From: Bacteroidaceae bacterium
GTDB taxonomy: Bacteria; Bacteroidota; Bacteroidia; Bacteroidales; Bacteroidaceae
Length of the DNA stretch: 11,220 nt
NCBI GenBank assembly: GCA_900772575.1
Contig: CAAHEN010000116.1
Coordinates: 1-11,220, forward strand
Reading direction: 5' to 3'
Shown here in pieces: positions 1 through 6,374 of the stretch. Both the position numbers and the translations under genes were made by a program. The notes under the pieces were generated by a model, which saw only the letters and a list, made by a program, of their open reading frames with translations, was not told where the DNA came from and searched no databases. Numbering within the stretch: position 1 is the first letter of the stretch; each line of letters opens with the position of its first letter.

Positions 1-12
1 CCCCCGCAGTGT

Positions 13-48
13 TTTTCATAGTTTTGGGCGTACGCCATACTATGAAAA
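13..48. repeat. Long palindrome at the left edge
   Basis: The arms TTTTCATAGT (13-22) and ACTATGAAAA (39-48) are perfect reverse complements. Between them lies a second perfect palindrome, GGCGTACGCC (27-36). The outer side of the stem begins with T and ends with A, the opposite of an intrinsic terminator, so a role as recombinase or regulator binding site, or as the end of a small mobile repeat, is more likely. TAGTTTTG (19-26) within it also fits the Bacteroidota -7 promoter box TAnnTTTG; any -33 box would lie outside the window. The arms are seen directly; any function is inference. Confidence 0.6.
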
Positions 49-86
49 CGTTGCGTTTCTATTTGGACACTTCAACATCATTATGA
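42..86 (+). other. Possible remnant start of a secreted-protein gene
   Basis: A 14-codon frame, MKTLRFYLDTSTSL followed by TGA, begins inside the right arm of the palindrome. Its first eight residues resemble the beginning of a Bacteroidota signal peptide, and a TAnnTTTG-like box ends 15 bases before the ATG. It runs out of frame into the truncated S8 protease, so it may be the original 5' end of that or another gene, now joined out of frame after a deletion. So short a frame can also be chance. This is inference only. Confidence 0.2.
65..77 (+). repeat. Left copy of 13-bp direct repeat
   Basis: GGACACTTCAACA occurs here and again, identically and in the same orientation, at 1670-1682. This copy sits exactly where recognisable subtilase sequence begins. 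The two copies bracket the whole protease remnant. One 13-base match somewhere in 11 kb is not improbable by chance; what makes it notable is its position at both borders of the remnant. Confidence 0.5.
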
Positions 87-1588
87 TACCCTCTACCTTC
101 AGTGAAGACGGCGTACTGGCCGAGGCGAAATGGATCAAGCAGATGGCCGAGGCGGATGGCAAGCCCTGGGTCATCAACATGAGTTTCGGTACGCAGATGG
201 GGCCGCACGACGGCTCGACCGCCTACGACCAGGCGATGAGCGATCTCTGTGGCGCAGGCGGCATCATGGCTGGTGCCATGGGCAATGAGGGCGCGCAGAA
301 AATTCATGTTTCGGCCACTGTCAAGGCGGGTAAGGATCGCATTGTCTTGCTGTCCAACTCGACAGATGACGGATACAACTTGGTCGATTTCTGGGGAAAT
401 GCCACTGATGGAGCCAGCCACTTCGAGGTGACGCCAATCGTTTACAACGGGTTGACCAATAAGACTATCGAGCTCACTGACCGTCAGTGGAGAAATGCTG
501 GACAATTGGGCGGTGAGATAGATGCCATCAACAAGAAGGAGCACTATCAGGCCTACGTCAGCATAGCGACCATGGCCAGTGAGGCCGGCATTACCAATGC
601 CAAGAATGCCTACTTCGGTTTGCGTGTGAAAGCCACTGGCGATGACGCCACTTTCCATGCTTGGGCAGAGCCGGGCTATGGAGAGTTTATCAGTAAGAAC
701 GCGACGGGCATGTCTGGCGACACCAAATACCTCGTTGGACAAGCCGCAGCCAGCATTCCCCGTGCCATCGGTGTAGCCTCGTTCAACGGTGCCGGCAATT
801 GGGTCGCCGCGACCGACGGTAAGACCTACCAATACAATGACTATGCGACAACGGGGAAACTGAGCTCGTTCAGCAGTCCAGGCCCGTCACTCGGTACGGA
901 CGTCAAACCGACAGTGGCGGCCCCAGGAGCCACCATCACTTCAGCCCTCAACCGCTATGTCAATCCCGATGGCGGCACCACGTTCGATAAGAGCAACCTA
1001 TCCATCGTCGGTGCCATCGACCGTAAGACGGGGCAGTTCGTTAGCGATTACAGCACAGCCACTAGCAAGTCAAACGACTTTTATGGTGTCAAGAGCGGTA
1101 CCTCTATGGCCACCCCGGCTGTGGCCGGCATTATTGCCCTCTGGTTACAGGCCAATCCTAGCCTGACGCCTGAAGACATTGTCGAAATCATCAAGGCCAC
1201 AGCCAAGCATGACGCTTTCACCGGGACTGCTGAAAACTGGACCGCTAAGGCTGGTTATGGTAAAATCGATGCTTACGCCGGACTGAAGGCCGCTCTCGAA
1301 AAGGGTACGGCCAGCGGCATCGACCCGACTATGAGCAACGCTCATCCGGTAACACTCAGCAAGGCTGCAGATGGCTGGCGTATTCTCTTCAATACCACCG
1401 AGACACGTGCTGAAATCAAACTCACAGCCCTCGATGGCACAATTGTCAGCAACCGCATCCTGACTGGTGTGCGCCCAGGCGATGAGACCGTCGTCAGTAC
1501 AGCAGGGCTCCGACCGGGTGTTTACGTCGTCAGCATTGTTACATCTCAGGCTGCTCAGAGCCACAAACTTATCGTCGGCCGGCAATAA
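83..1588 (+). CDS. S8 (subtilisin-like) serine protease, N-terminally truncated, with T9SS C-terminal tail
   Basis: A secreted endopeptidase of the subtilase family, lacking its N-terminal half. From the ATG at 83 it has the subtilase stretch INMSFG (31-36), the oxyanion-hole Asn in GAMGNEG (N68), a long insertion of about 250 residues, and the catalytic serine in SGTSMATP (S341). The catalytic Asp and His (the HGT motif), which normally lie upstream, are absent, as is a signal peptide. The frame is open back to base 2, but the 1-76 translation contains no HGT motif and does not look like protease. The last 80 or so residues (ALDG 449-452, GLRPGVYVVSI 475-485, KLIVGRQ at the end) look like a T9SS type A sorting domain, implying that the parent protein was exported across the outer membrane. 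As it stands it cannot form a catalytic triad, so it is a pseudogene, a silent cassette, or the result of an assembly join at the left edge. The ATG at 83 is only the first available start and is probably internal to the original gene. Confidence 0.8.
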   Translation: MIPSTFSEDGVLAEAKWIKQMAEADGKPWVINMSFGTQMGPHDGSTAYDQAMSDLCGAGGIMAGAMGNEGAQKIHVSATVKAGKDRIVLLSNSTDDGYNLVDFWGNATDGASHFEVTPIVYNGLTNKTIELTDRQWRNAGQLGGEIDAINKKEHYQAYVSIATMASEAGITNAKNAYFGLRVKATGDDATFHAWAEPGYGEFISKNATGMSGDTKYLVGQAAASIPRAIGVASFNGAGNWVAATDGKTYQYNDYATTGKLSSFSSPGPSLGTDVKPTVAAPGATITSALNRYVNPDGGTTFDKSNLSIVGAIDRKTGQFVSDYSTATSKSNDFYGVKSGTSMATPAVAGIIALWLQANPSLTPEDIVEIIKATAKHDAFTGTAENWTAKAGYGKIDAYAGLKAALEKGTASGIDPTMSNAHPVTLSKAADGWRILFNTTETRAEIKLTALDGTIVSNRILTGVRPGDETVVSTAGLRPGVYVVSIVTSQAAQSHKLIVGRQ

Positions 1589-1614
1589 TCGGCACAGCCT
1601 GCTCGAAACCGTTC

Positions 1615-1649
1615 CGCCTAGGCACGCCGAATCGTCATCGGCATAGGCG
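1615..1649 (+). other. Imperfect hairpin after the protease stop
   Basis: CGCCTA (1615-1620) pairs with TAGGCG (1644-1649), and GCCGA (1626-1630) pairs with TCGGC (1638-1642), leaving a 7-base loop and an asymmetric internal bulge. It lies 26 bases after the stop codon and before the stronger terminator hairpin. It may help 3'-end formation or protect the transcript end, but it has no T-run of its own. Confidence 0.35.
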
Positions 1650-1657
1650 AGATGACA

Positions 1658-1702
1658 AAAAGGAGGGAGGGACACTTCAACAAATGAGGCCCCTCCCTTT
1701 CA
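1658..1702 (+). terminator. Likely intrinsic terminator of the protease transcript
   Basis: GGGAGGG (1665-1671) pairs with CCCTCCC (1691-1697) around a 19-base loop. An A-rich left flank (AAAAAGG) and a TTT run after the stem extend the pairing and give the usual terminator layout, followed by further T-rich sequence. The loop is unusually long and contains most of the right copy of the 13-bp repeat. Confidence 0.55.
1670..1682 (+). repeat. Right copy of 13-bp direct repeat
   Basis: This copy of GGACACTTCAACA matches 65-77 exactly and lies 82 bases after the stop of the truncated protease, overlapping the left stem and loop of the terminator. With the left copy it brackets a segment of about 1.6 kb. 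It could be a target-site duplication, a recombination core or coincidence; no transposase or recombinase gene lies between the copies. Confidence 0.5.
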
Positions 1703-1790
1703 CATTTTCAGCTTTTGTTTGGAGTGGGTAAGATGGCGATGCAACTCTATTTCCCGTTGCGGTCTAATGACCGATTGGGGTTTAACACAG

Positions 1791-1822
1791 CTTGCTTTCG
1801 GCGTGCGGAAGCCGTATCTTTG
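1791..1822 (+). promoter_or_regulatory. Bacteroidota-type promoter, orphan
   Basis: TATCTTTG (1815-1822) fits the -7 consensus TAnnTTTG of the Bacteroidota primary sigma factor. TTG at 1792-1794 lies 20 bases upstream at the position of the -33 box. Transcription would begin near 1829, only a few bases before a strong hairpin and about 450 bases before the next gene, so the promoter does not obviously serve a protein gene. Confidence 0.55.
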
Positions 1823-1831
1823 TACCAGAGG

Positions 1832-1860
1832 AAACGGCTATCCCACGCGGATAGCCGTTT
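1832..1860 (+). terminator. Perfect 12-bp hairpin, terminator or core of a tiny RNA
   Basis: AAACGGCTATCC (1832-1843) pairs perfectly with GGATAGCCGTTT (1849-1860) around a five-base loop. The A-start and T-end of the stem is the layout of an intrinsic terminator that works on both strands. It starts about 10 bases after the -7 box at 1815-1822, so a transcript from that promoter would consist of little more than this hairpin unless readthrough is regulated. Confidence 0.5.
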
Positions 1861-1923
1861 ATTGTGCCCTGCGGCGACCCATATCGCCACCATATGGCAA
1901 AATTGGGGCCATTTTTCCGCGCA

Positions 1924-1982
1924 ACTTCCCTAGGGCCCGGGAAAATTTGCTCCGAGCTAATTCAGATTTGCCCTAGGGAAGT
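1924..1982. repeat. 13-bp perfect inverted repeat with 33-base centre
   Basis: ACTTCCCTAGGGC (1924-1936) and GCCCTAGGGAAGT (1970-1982) are exact reverse complements. The arms contain the palindrome CCCTAGGG, and the left arm runs directly into CCCGGG. The centre is AT-rich with similar phrases AAAATTTGC and CAGATTTGCC. The form suits a small dispersed repeat or MITE-like unit, or a stable RNA stem-loop. It has no T-run after the right arm, so an ordinary terminator is unlikely. Confidence 0.55.
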
Positions 1983-2228
1983 CCCTTCGACGTCCTGCTT
2001 TAACATTCCGCGCCGACCAGAAGGTTAAATAAGTTAAGGTGCCATTCTGGCAATTGGGGCAAAAAGGTGAAGCGACGGGTGGCGCGGTGCTATATTATGG
2101 GGCCGTCGGACAACTTTCTTGATGTGGGCAATGGCATAAGCACAGTCGGAGACTGCCATTCATGTCCTGTTTCAGGCAGAAAAAACACACCAATCGGAGC
2201 AGATGCCGGATGGCAATGATTTTTTTCG

Positions 2229-2236
2229 TACCTTTG
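2229..2236 (+). promoter_or_regulatory. Probable dnaN operon promoter, -7 box
   Basis: TACCTTTG matches the Bacteroidota -7 consensus TAnnTTTG exactly. Transcription would start near 2243, giving a 5' leader of about 40 bases before the ATG at 2283. No clear TTTG -33 box is visible at the expected distance; instead there is a run of T just upstream. It is the only convincing promoter between the gap and the end of the eight-gene run, so it probably drives the whole set. Confidence 0.6.
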
Positions 2237-2282
2237 TCGTAATAATAAGTATACGAACAACTCATACATAAACCAGACACAC

Positions 2283-3404
2283 ATGAAATTTGTCATTTCC
2301 AGTTCATCGCTTTCGTCAAGTCTGCAGACTATAGGTCGCGTCATCGGTTCTAAGAATACCCTGCCTGTGCTCGATTGCTTCCTGTTTGACATTAAGGGTA
2401 CGCAGCTCAATGTTACAGCCTCTGACAACGAGACAACTGTCACCACAAGTCTGGAACTCAACGAAAGTGACGGCGACCTTCGTTTTGCCGTCAACGCCAA
2501 GACCATACAGGAAGCCATCAGGGAAATTCCCGAACAACCCCTTGACATCACGGTCGACGAAACGTCGCTCGAACTGACCATCATCTACCAGAACGGTCGT
2601 TACAACTTCATGGGGCAGTTTGCTGAGGACTATCCGCTGGCCCCGGAGGTAGACAATGAAGTCTGCGCCCTGACCCTTCCGACCAGTAATCTGCTCAGCG
2701 GACTTGGACGCGCCCTGTTCGCGGCTGCCAACGGTGGCATTCGTCCCGTGATGGAAGGCATCTTCTTCGACATCCACCCCGACAGCGTCAGCATTGTGGC
2801 CACCGACGGTCACACCATGGCCTTGAGCACCCTGAAGAACATCAAGGCCACCACGGCTTCTTTCATCCTGCCTAAGAAGCCGGCTATGCTGGCCAAAAAC
2901 GTCTTTGCCAAGGAGGCAGACGACATCGTGATACGGGTCAATGCCCGTAACGCCATCTTCATCTCGCCCAACTACACCATCACCTGTCGCCTCGTCGAGG
3001 GTCGGTATCCCAACTATGCCAGTGTCATTCCGCAGGACAATCCCAGTATTATCACGGTCGATCGCGTTGCCTTTTTGAGCGCCCTGCGTCGCGTGCTCAT
3101 CTTCTCGAATGCCAACAGCGCCCTGATCAAACTGCAGATCACATCAGGAAAGATCGAGATATCAAGCCAAGACATCGACTTCTCAATGTCGGCGCGAGAG
3201 ACCCTAATCTGTGACTATGATGGCATGCCGATCAGTATCGGTTTCAAGGGTACGTTCCTCGTCGAACTGCTCAACAATCTGGACTCGGAGGAGGTGATCA
3301 TCAAACTCGCCGACTCATCTCGCGCAGGTCTCATCCTACCAGCTGAGAACAAAGAGAACGAAGAGGTGATCATGCTCATCATGCCCATGATGCTCAATGA
3401 CTAA
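2283..3404 (+). CDS. dnaN: DNA polymerase III subunit beta (sliding clamp)
   Basis: The beta clamp forms a dimeric ring on DNA that tethers the replicative polymerase and serves as a docking site for ligase, MutS/MutL and translesion polymerases. The 373-residue product is close to the usual 366-380 and spans all three clamp domains. Family landmarks are the N-terminal SLQTIGRVIGSKNTLPVL segment (13-30), the ATDGHTMA motif (173-180), EGRYPNY (239-245, EGRFPDY in E. coli) and the C-terminal MPMM (367-370), which lies in the hydrophobic partner-binding pocket region. The ATG start follows the -7 box by 46 bases, and no Shine-Dalgarno sequence is seen, as usual in this phylum. dnaN is not next to dnaA here, so the region need not be the replication origin. 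It leads the operon, with 20 bases before the next gene. Confidence 0.97.
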   Translation: MKFVISSSSLSSSLQTIGRVIGSKNTLPVLDCFLFDIKGTQLNVTASDNETTVTTSLELNESDGDLRFAVNAKTIQEAIREIPEQPLDITVDETSLELTIIYQNGRYNFMGQFAEDYPLAPEVDNEVCALTLPTSNLLSGLGRALFAAANGGIRPVMEGIFFDIHPDSVSIVATDGHTMALSTLKNIKATTASFILPKKPAMLAKNVFAKEADDIVIRVNARNAIFISPNYTITCRLVEGRYPNYASVIPQDNPSIITVDRVAFLSALRRVLIFSNANSALIKLQITSGKIEISSQDIDFSMSARETLICDYDGMPISIGFKGTFLVELLNNLDSEEVIIKLADSSRAGLILPAENKENEEVIMLIMPMMLND

Positions 3405-3424
3405 GTCACACTAAAGCCATCTTC

Positions 3425-4192
3425 ATGAAACTAAACCTGCAACGTCCGCTTATTTTTTTCGATATCGAAGCTACCGGTCTCAGCACCACACACGACCGTA
3501 TCGTCGAACTCTGCTATATCAAGGTTTATCCCAATGGCAACGAGGAGAGCAAGACCCTTCGCTTCAATCCTGGCATCCACATCTCAGAGGAGGCTACGGC
3601 TGTCAATGGCATCAAGGATGAGGATGTGGCCGATTGCCCTACGTTCAAAGAGCTGGCCCCGGAACTGGCTGCCACCTTTGAAGGGTGCGACATCGCCGGT
3701 TTCAACTCCAACCATTTCGATGTCCCCCTGATTGTCGAGGAATTTATTCGCGCCAATGTCAAGTTTGATATCGCGAAGAGCCGTTTCGTCGACGTGCAAA
3801 ACATCTACCACAAGATGGAGCGTCGCACCCTTTCTGCTGCTTATAAGTTCTATTGCCACAAAGAACTCGAAGACGCCCATACGGCCTTGGCTGATACGCG
3901 CGCCACCTATGAGGTGCTGCTTGGACAGCTCGATCGCTACCCTGACGACCTGAAAAACGATATAGGTTTTCTGGCCGACTTCTCACGCCGCAACCGCAAT
4001 GTGGATCTGGCGGGTCGCATCGTGCTCAATGACAATGATGTGCCCGTCGTCAACTTCGGCAAGTTCAAGGGTGTTCCCGTGGCCGATATCATCAAGCGTG
4101 AGCCAAGTTACATTGCATGGATCATGCAGGGTGACTTCCCTCAGAACACCAAACAAGCCTTCATGCGCCTCAAACTGCAACAGCAGTCCTGA
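3425..4192 (+). CDS. DnaQ-like DEDDh 3'-5' exonuclease with ExoX-like C-terminal domain
   Basis: A two-metal-ion 3'-5' exonuclease of the RNase T/DnaQ superfamily. The acidic and histidine ligands are all present: D13 and E15 in FFDIEATGL (motif I), D99 in NSNHFDVPLI (motif II), and H152 and D157 in DAHTALADTRAT (motif III), so it should be active. Residues about 207-250 (VVNFGKFKG to GDFPQNTK) match the small C-terminal domain found in exodeoxyribonuclease X-like proteins, a likely substrate-binding module. At 255 residues it is complete. Its place directly behind dnaN suggests proofreading or single-strand trimming in replication or repair, possibly as an epsilon-like subunit, but that partner role is inference. 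The name dnaQ is avoided because several paralogues usually exist. Confidence 0.9.
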   Translation: MKLNLQRPLIFFDIEATGLSTTHDRIVELCYIKVYPNGNEESKTLRFNPGIHISEEATAVNGIKDEDVADCPTFKELAPELAATFEGCDIAGFNSNHFDVPLIVEEFIRANVKFDIAKSRFVDVQNIYHKMERRTLSAAYKFYCHKELEDAHTALADTRATYEVLLGQLDRYPDDLKNDIGFLADFSRRNRNVDLAGRIVLNDNDVPVVNFGKFKGVPVADIIKREPSYIAWIMQGDFPQNTKQAFMRLKLQQQS

Positions 4193-4212
4193 CGCCTACA
4201 ATATTGTTCGCC

Positions 4213-5430
4213 ATGGAAACAAACACCACCGCCAAAGCACTCGACGGCCGCCATATCGTGCTAGGCATTACAGGCAGCATTGCCGCTTACAAGGCCTGTG
4301 CGCTCATTCGCCTCTTCGTCAGGGCCGGTGCTGAGGTGCAGGTGGTCATCACTCCGGCCGGCAAAGAGTTTGTCACACCCATTACCCTCTCGGCGCTCAC
4401 CTCGAAACCAGTCGTGAGTGACTTCTTTGCCCAGCGTGACGGCACGTGGCATAGTCATGTGGCACTGGGACAGTGGGCGGATGTATGCCTCATCGCCCCG
4501 GCCACAGCGTCGACTATCGGCAAGATGGCCCAAGGTATCGCTGATAACATGCTCATCACGACCTACCTCTCGATGAAGGCCCCGACGTTCGTCGCGCCGG
4601 CCATGGATCTTGACATGTTCGCTCATCCGACCACTCAGGAGAATCTCGACACATTGCGGCGCCATGGCGTCACAGTCATCGAGCCCACCAGCGGTGAGTT
4701 GGCCAGCCATCTCGTCGGTAAGGGACGTATGGAAGAGCCAGAGCGTATCTTCGATATTATAGCAGACCACTTCGCCCAGAGTCACCGTCTTGCCGGCAAG
4801 CGCATTATGATTACTGCCGGCCCCACGTATGAGCGTATTGACCCAGTGCGCTTCATCGGCAACTTTTCAACGGGTAAAATGGGATTTGCGCTTGCCGAGG
4901 CCTGTGCCGAGGCTGGGGCCGAGGTCGATCTTATTGCCGGTCCGGTGTCGCTGACAGCCCGCCATCCGCATATCCGTCGCACCGATGTTGAGAGTGCGGC
5001 ACAGATGGCTACCGCCGCCGAACGCCTCTTCCCCACTGCCGATGCCGCTATACTTTGTGCCGCTGTGGCTGATTTCACCCCCGAGGTTGTTGCCGACGAC
5101 AAGATCAAGCGCGAGGCAGACGACCTCTGTCTGCGTCTGAAACCGACCATCGACATTGCCGCCATGCTGGGCCGCATGAAGCGGAACGGGCAGCGTCTCG
5201 TCGGCTTCGCGCTAGAGACCAGCAATGAAATGGACAATGCCCGTCGCAAGTTGTCAAGAAAACGGCTAGATCTCATCGTGCTCAACTCTCTCAACGACCA
5301 TGGCGCCGGCTTTGCCCACGATACTAACAAGGTGACCATCATCTCGCCCGACACGCAATGGCAGTATCCGCTCAAGAGCAAGCAGAGCGTGGCCCGCGAC
5401 ATCGTAACACGCCTATGCGAACTCTTCTGA
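4213..5430 (+). CDS. coaBC: Bifunctional phosphopantothenoylcysteine decarboxylase/phosphopantothenate-cysteine ligase
   Basis: CoaBC (Dfp) carries out two steps of coenzyme A synthesis: CoaB joins cysteine to 4'-phosphopantothenate using CTP, and CoaC decarboxylates the product using FMN. The CoaC half has GITGSIAAYKA (18-28), the active-site His in SHVALGQWAD (H82), APATAS and GIADNML (95-114) and PAMDLDM (129-135). The substrate flap reads GELASHLVGKGRM (161-173), with Ser165 where E. coli has the catalytic Cys158. The CoaB half starts at about 195 with KRIMITAGPT, then RFIGNFSTGKMG (213-224), AAVADFTP (283-290) and DKIKRE (296-301). The ATG at 4213 gives 405 residues, the normal size; a TTG nine bases upstream is in frame but less likely. 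The 3' end overlaps the next gene by 16 bases. Confidence 0.95.
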   Translation: METNTTAKALDGRHIVLGITGSIAAYKACALIRLFVRAGAEVQVVITPAGKEFVTPITLSALTSKPVVSDFFAQRDGTWHSHVALGQWADVCLIAPATASTIGKMAQGIADNMLITTYLSMKAPTFVAPAMDLDMFAHPTTQENLDTLRRHGVTVIEPTSGELASHLVGKGRMEEPERIFDIIADHFAQSHRLAGKRIMITAGPTYERIDPVRFIGNFSTGKMGFALAEACAEAGAEVDLIAGPVSLTARHPHIRRTDVESAAQMATAAERLFPTADAAILCAAVADFTPEVVADDKIKREADDLCLRLKPTIDIAAMLGRMKRNGQRLVGFALETSNEMDNARRKLSRKRLDLIVLNSLNDHGAGFAHDTNKVTIISPDTQWQYPLKSKQSVARDIVTRLCELF

Positions 5431-6320
5431 CCAGTCTCCTCACCCTGCTGCTGGCCTTCCCGGCTTGGGGGCAGGAACTCGACGCCCGCATCACCATCAA
5501 CCGCCAGCAGGTGCAGGGTACGAGCACGTCGCTCTACGACAACCTCGAAAGTGCCCTCAAGGCCCTGATGAACGAACGGCAGTGGAGCAACATGCAGTAC
5601 AAGCGCAATGAGCGCATCGCCTGCAACTTCAACATCACGGTGACCAAGTATGTCGAGGCTGAGAATCGCTTTGAGTGCAAGCTCATCGTGCAAAGTTCAC
5701 GTCCGGTCTACAATTCCTCGTACACCTCGACCGTCTTCAGTACTCAGGACGCCAATTTCAACTTCACCTTCCAAGAGTTTGACAAATTGGAGTTTCGTCC
5801 CGATGTCATCGACAATGACCTGACAGCCATGATGGCCTATTATGCCTACCTCATCATTGGCTTTGACCTTGACACGATGTCACCCCTTGGCGGCACAGAA
5901 GTACTGGAGATGGCCCGCACCGTGACCAATAACGCCCAGTCACTGACTGTCTCGGCCAAAGGCTGGAAAGCCTTCGAGGACGGAAAGAACCGCTATGCCA
6001 TCATCAACGACTATCTTGATAGCGGCATGGCCCCTTTCAGGCAGATGCAATACAAGTATTACCGTGAGGGCCTCGACGTCATGGCAGAGAACGCCGAACG
6101 TGGACGCGCCGCCATCACCGATGCCATCGGTCTGCTCAAACAGGCCCGCGACAACAAGCCCCTCAGTATGTTACCGCAGCTCTTCACAGAGTTCAAGCGC
6201 GACGAGCTGGTCAACATCTACAACGGGCACGGCACCGCCAAGGACAAGGAGGGAGTCGCAGACATTCTCTCTTCCATCAATGCCTCGCAAAACAATTACT
6301 GGAACAAGCTGAAGCAATGA
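5415..6320 (+). CDS. porD: DUF4835 family secreted protein, probable T9SS accessory protein PorD
   Basis: A 301-residue exported protein. The start was chosen because MRTLLTSLLTLLLAFPAWGQ is a clean signal peptide, cleaved near residue 20; an in-frame start 57 bases upstream would bury it. After it come features I recognise as DUF4835: ELDARITINRQQVQGTS (21-37), QSSRPVYNSSY (93-103), AYYAYLIIGFDLDTMSPLGG (141-160), GWK (183-185) and NRYAIIND (192-199). Proteins of this family are, as I recall, now named PorD and linked to the type IX secretion system; the biochemical role is not known to me. The 16-base overlap with coaBC implies translational coupling, and I recall the coaBC-DUF4835-recN order as common in Bacteroidota. 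The truncated protease with a T9SS tail at the left of the window shows that this secretion system is relevant in this genome. The family is confident; the PorD name is less so. Confidence 0.85.
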   Translation: MRTLLTSLLTLLLAFPAWGQELDARITINRQQVQGTSTSLYDNLESALKALMNERQWSNMQYKRNERIACNFNITVTKYVEAENRFECKLIVQSSRPVYNSSYTSTVFSTQDANFNFTFQEFDKLEFRPDVIDNDLTAMMAYYAYLIIGFDLDTMSPLGGTEVLEMARTVTNNAQSLTVSAKGWKAFEDGKNRYAIINDYLDSGMAPFRQMQYKYYREGLDVMAENAERGRAAITDAIGLLKQARDNKPLSMLPQLFTEFKRDELVNIYNGHGTAKDKEGVADILSSINASQNNYWNKLKQ

Positions 6321-6374
6321 CCCAACAGGCAGCCGTTACTTCGTCGCTCCATTCCCTTCACAGACAAGACTAAG

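Larger units (their letters stand above)
1701..2282. other. Structured intergenic region without a protein gene
   Basis: No convincing coding sequence was found in 580 bases. The short frames at 1715-1976 have no recognisable family and run through hairpins. The region holds a promoter plus perfect hairpin (1791-1860), a small hairpin CCATAT/ATATGG (1879-1897), a 13-bp perfect inverted repeat (1924-1982), a 6-bp stem CCAGAA/TTCTGG (2017-2050), and two similar phrases, GGCAAAATTGGGGC (1896-1909) and GGCAATTGGGGC (2049-2060). The dnaN promoter -7 box is at 2229-2236. The density of inverted repeats suggests a dispersed non-coding repeat element or structured RNA, but I do not recognise a named family. 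Confidence 0.5.

Noticed and set aside
13..48. Reading the left-edge palindrome as an intrinsic terminator
   Set aside because: The stem begins with T and ends with A on both strands, so no U-run would follow the hairpin.
59..832. Long minus-strand open frame (257 codons) across the protease
   Set aside because: It is antisense to clear subtilase sequence, shows no family motif and is explained by the codon bias of the + strand gene.
1715..1976. Short + strand frames of 72 and 85 codons in the gap
   Set aside because: They run through a promoter, a perfect hairpin and an inverted repeat, have no recognisable motif and have an unlikely composition.
2091..2100. TATATTATGG as a possible promoter for a dnaN leader
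   Set aside because: It resembles an E. coli -10 box but not the Bacteroidota TAnnTTTG consensus, and a better box lies at 2229.
4204..4212. TTG start for coaBC nine bases upstream of the ATG
   Set aside because: The ATG at 4213 leaves the family N-terminus intact, and TTG starts are rare here.
4782..5693. Minus-strand open frame of 303 codons across coaBC and the DUF4835 gene
   Set aside because: It is Ser/Arg/Ala-rich without domains and lies opposite two confidently identified genes that overlap each other.
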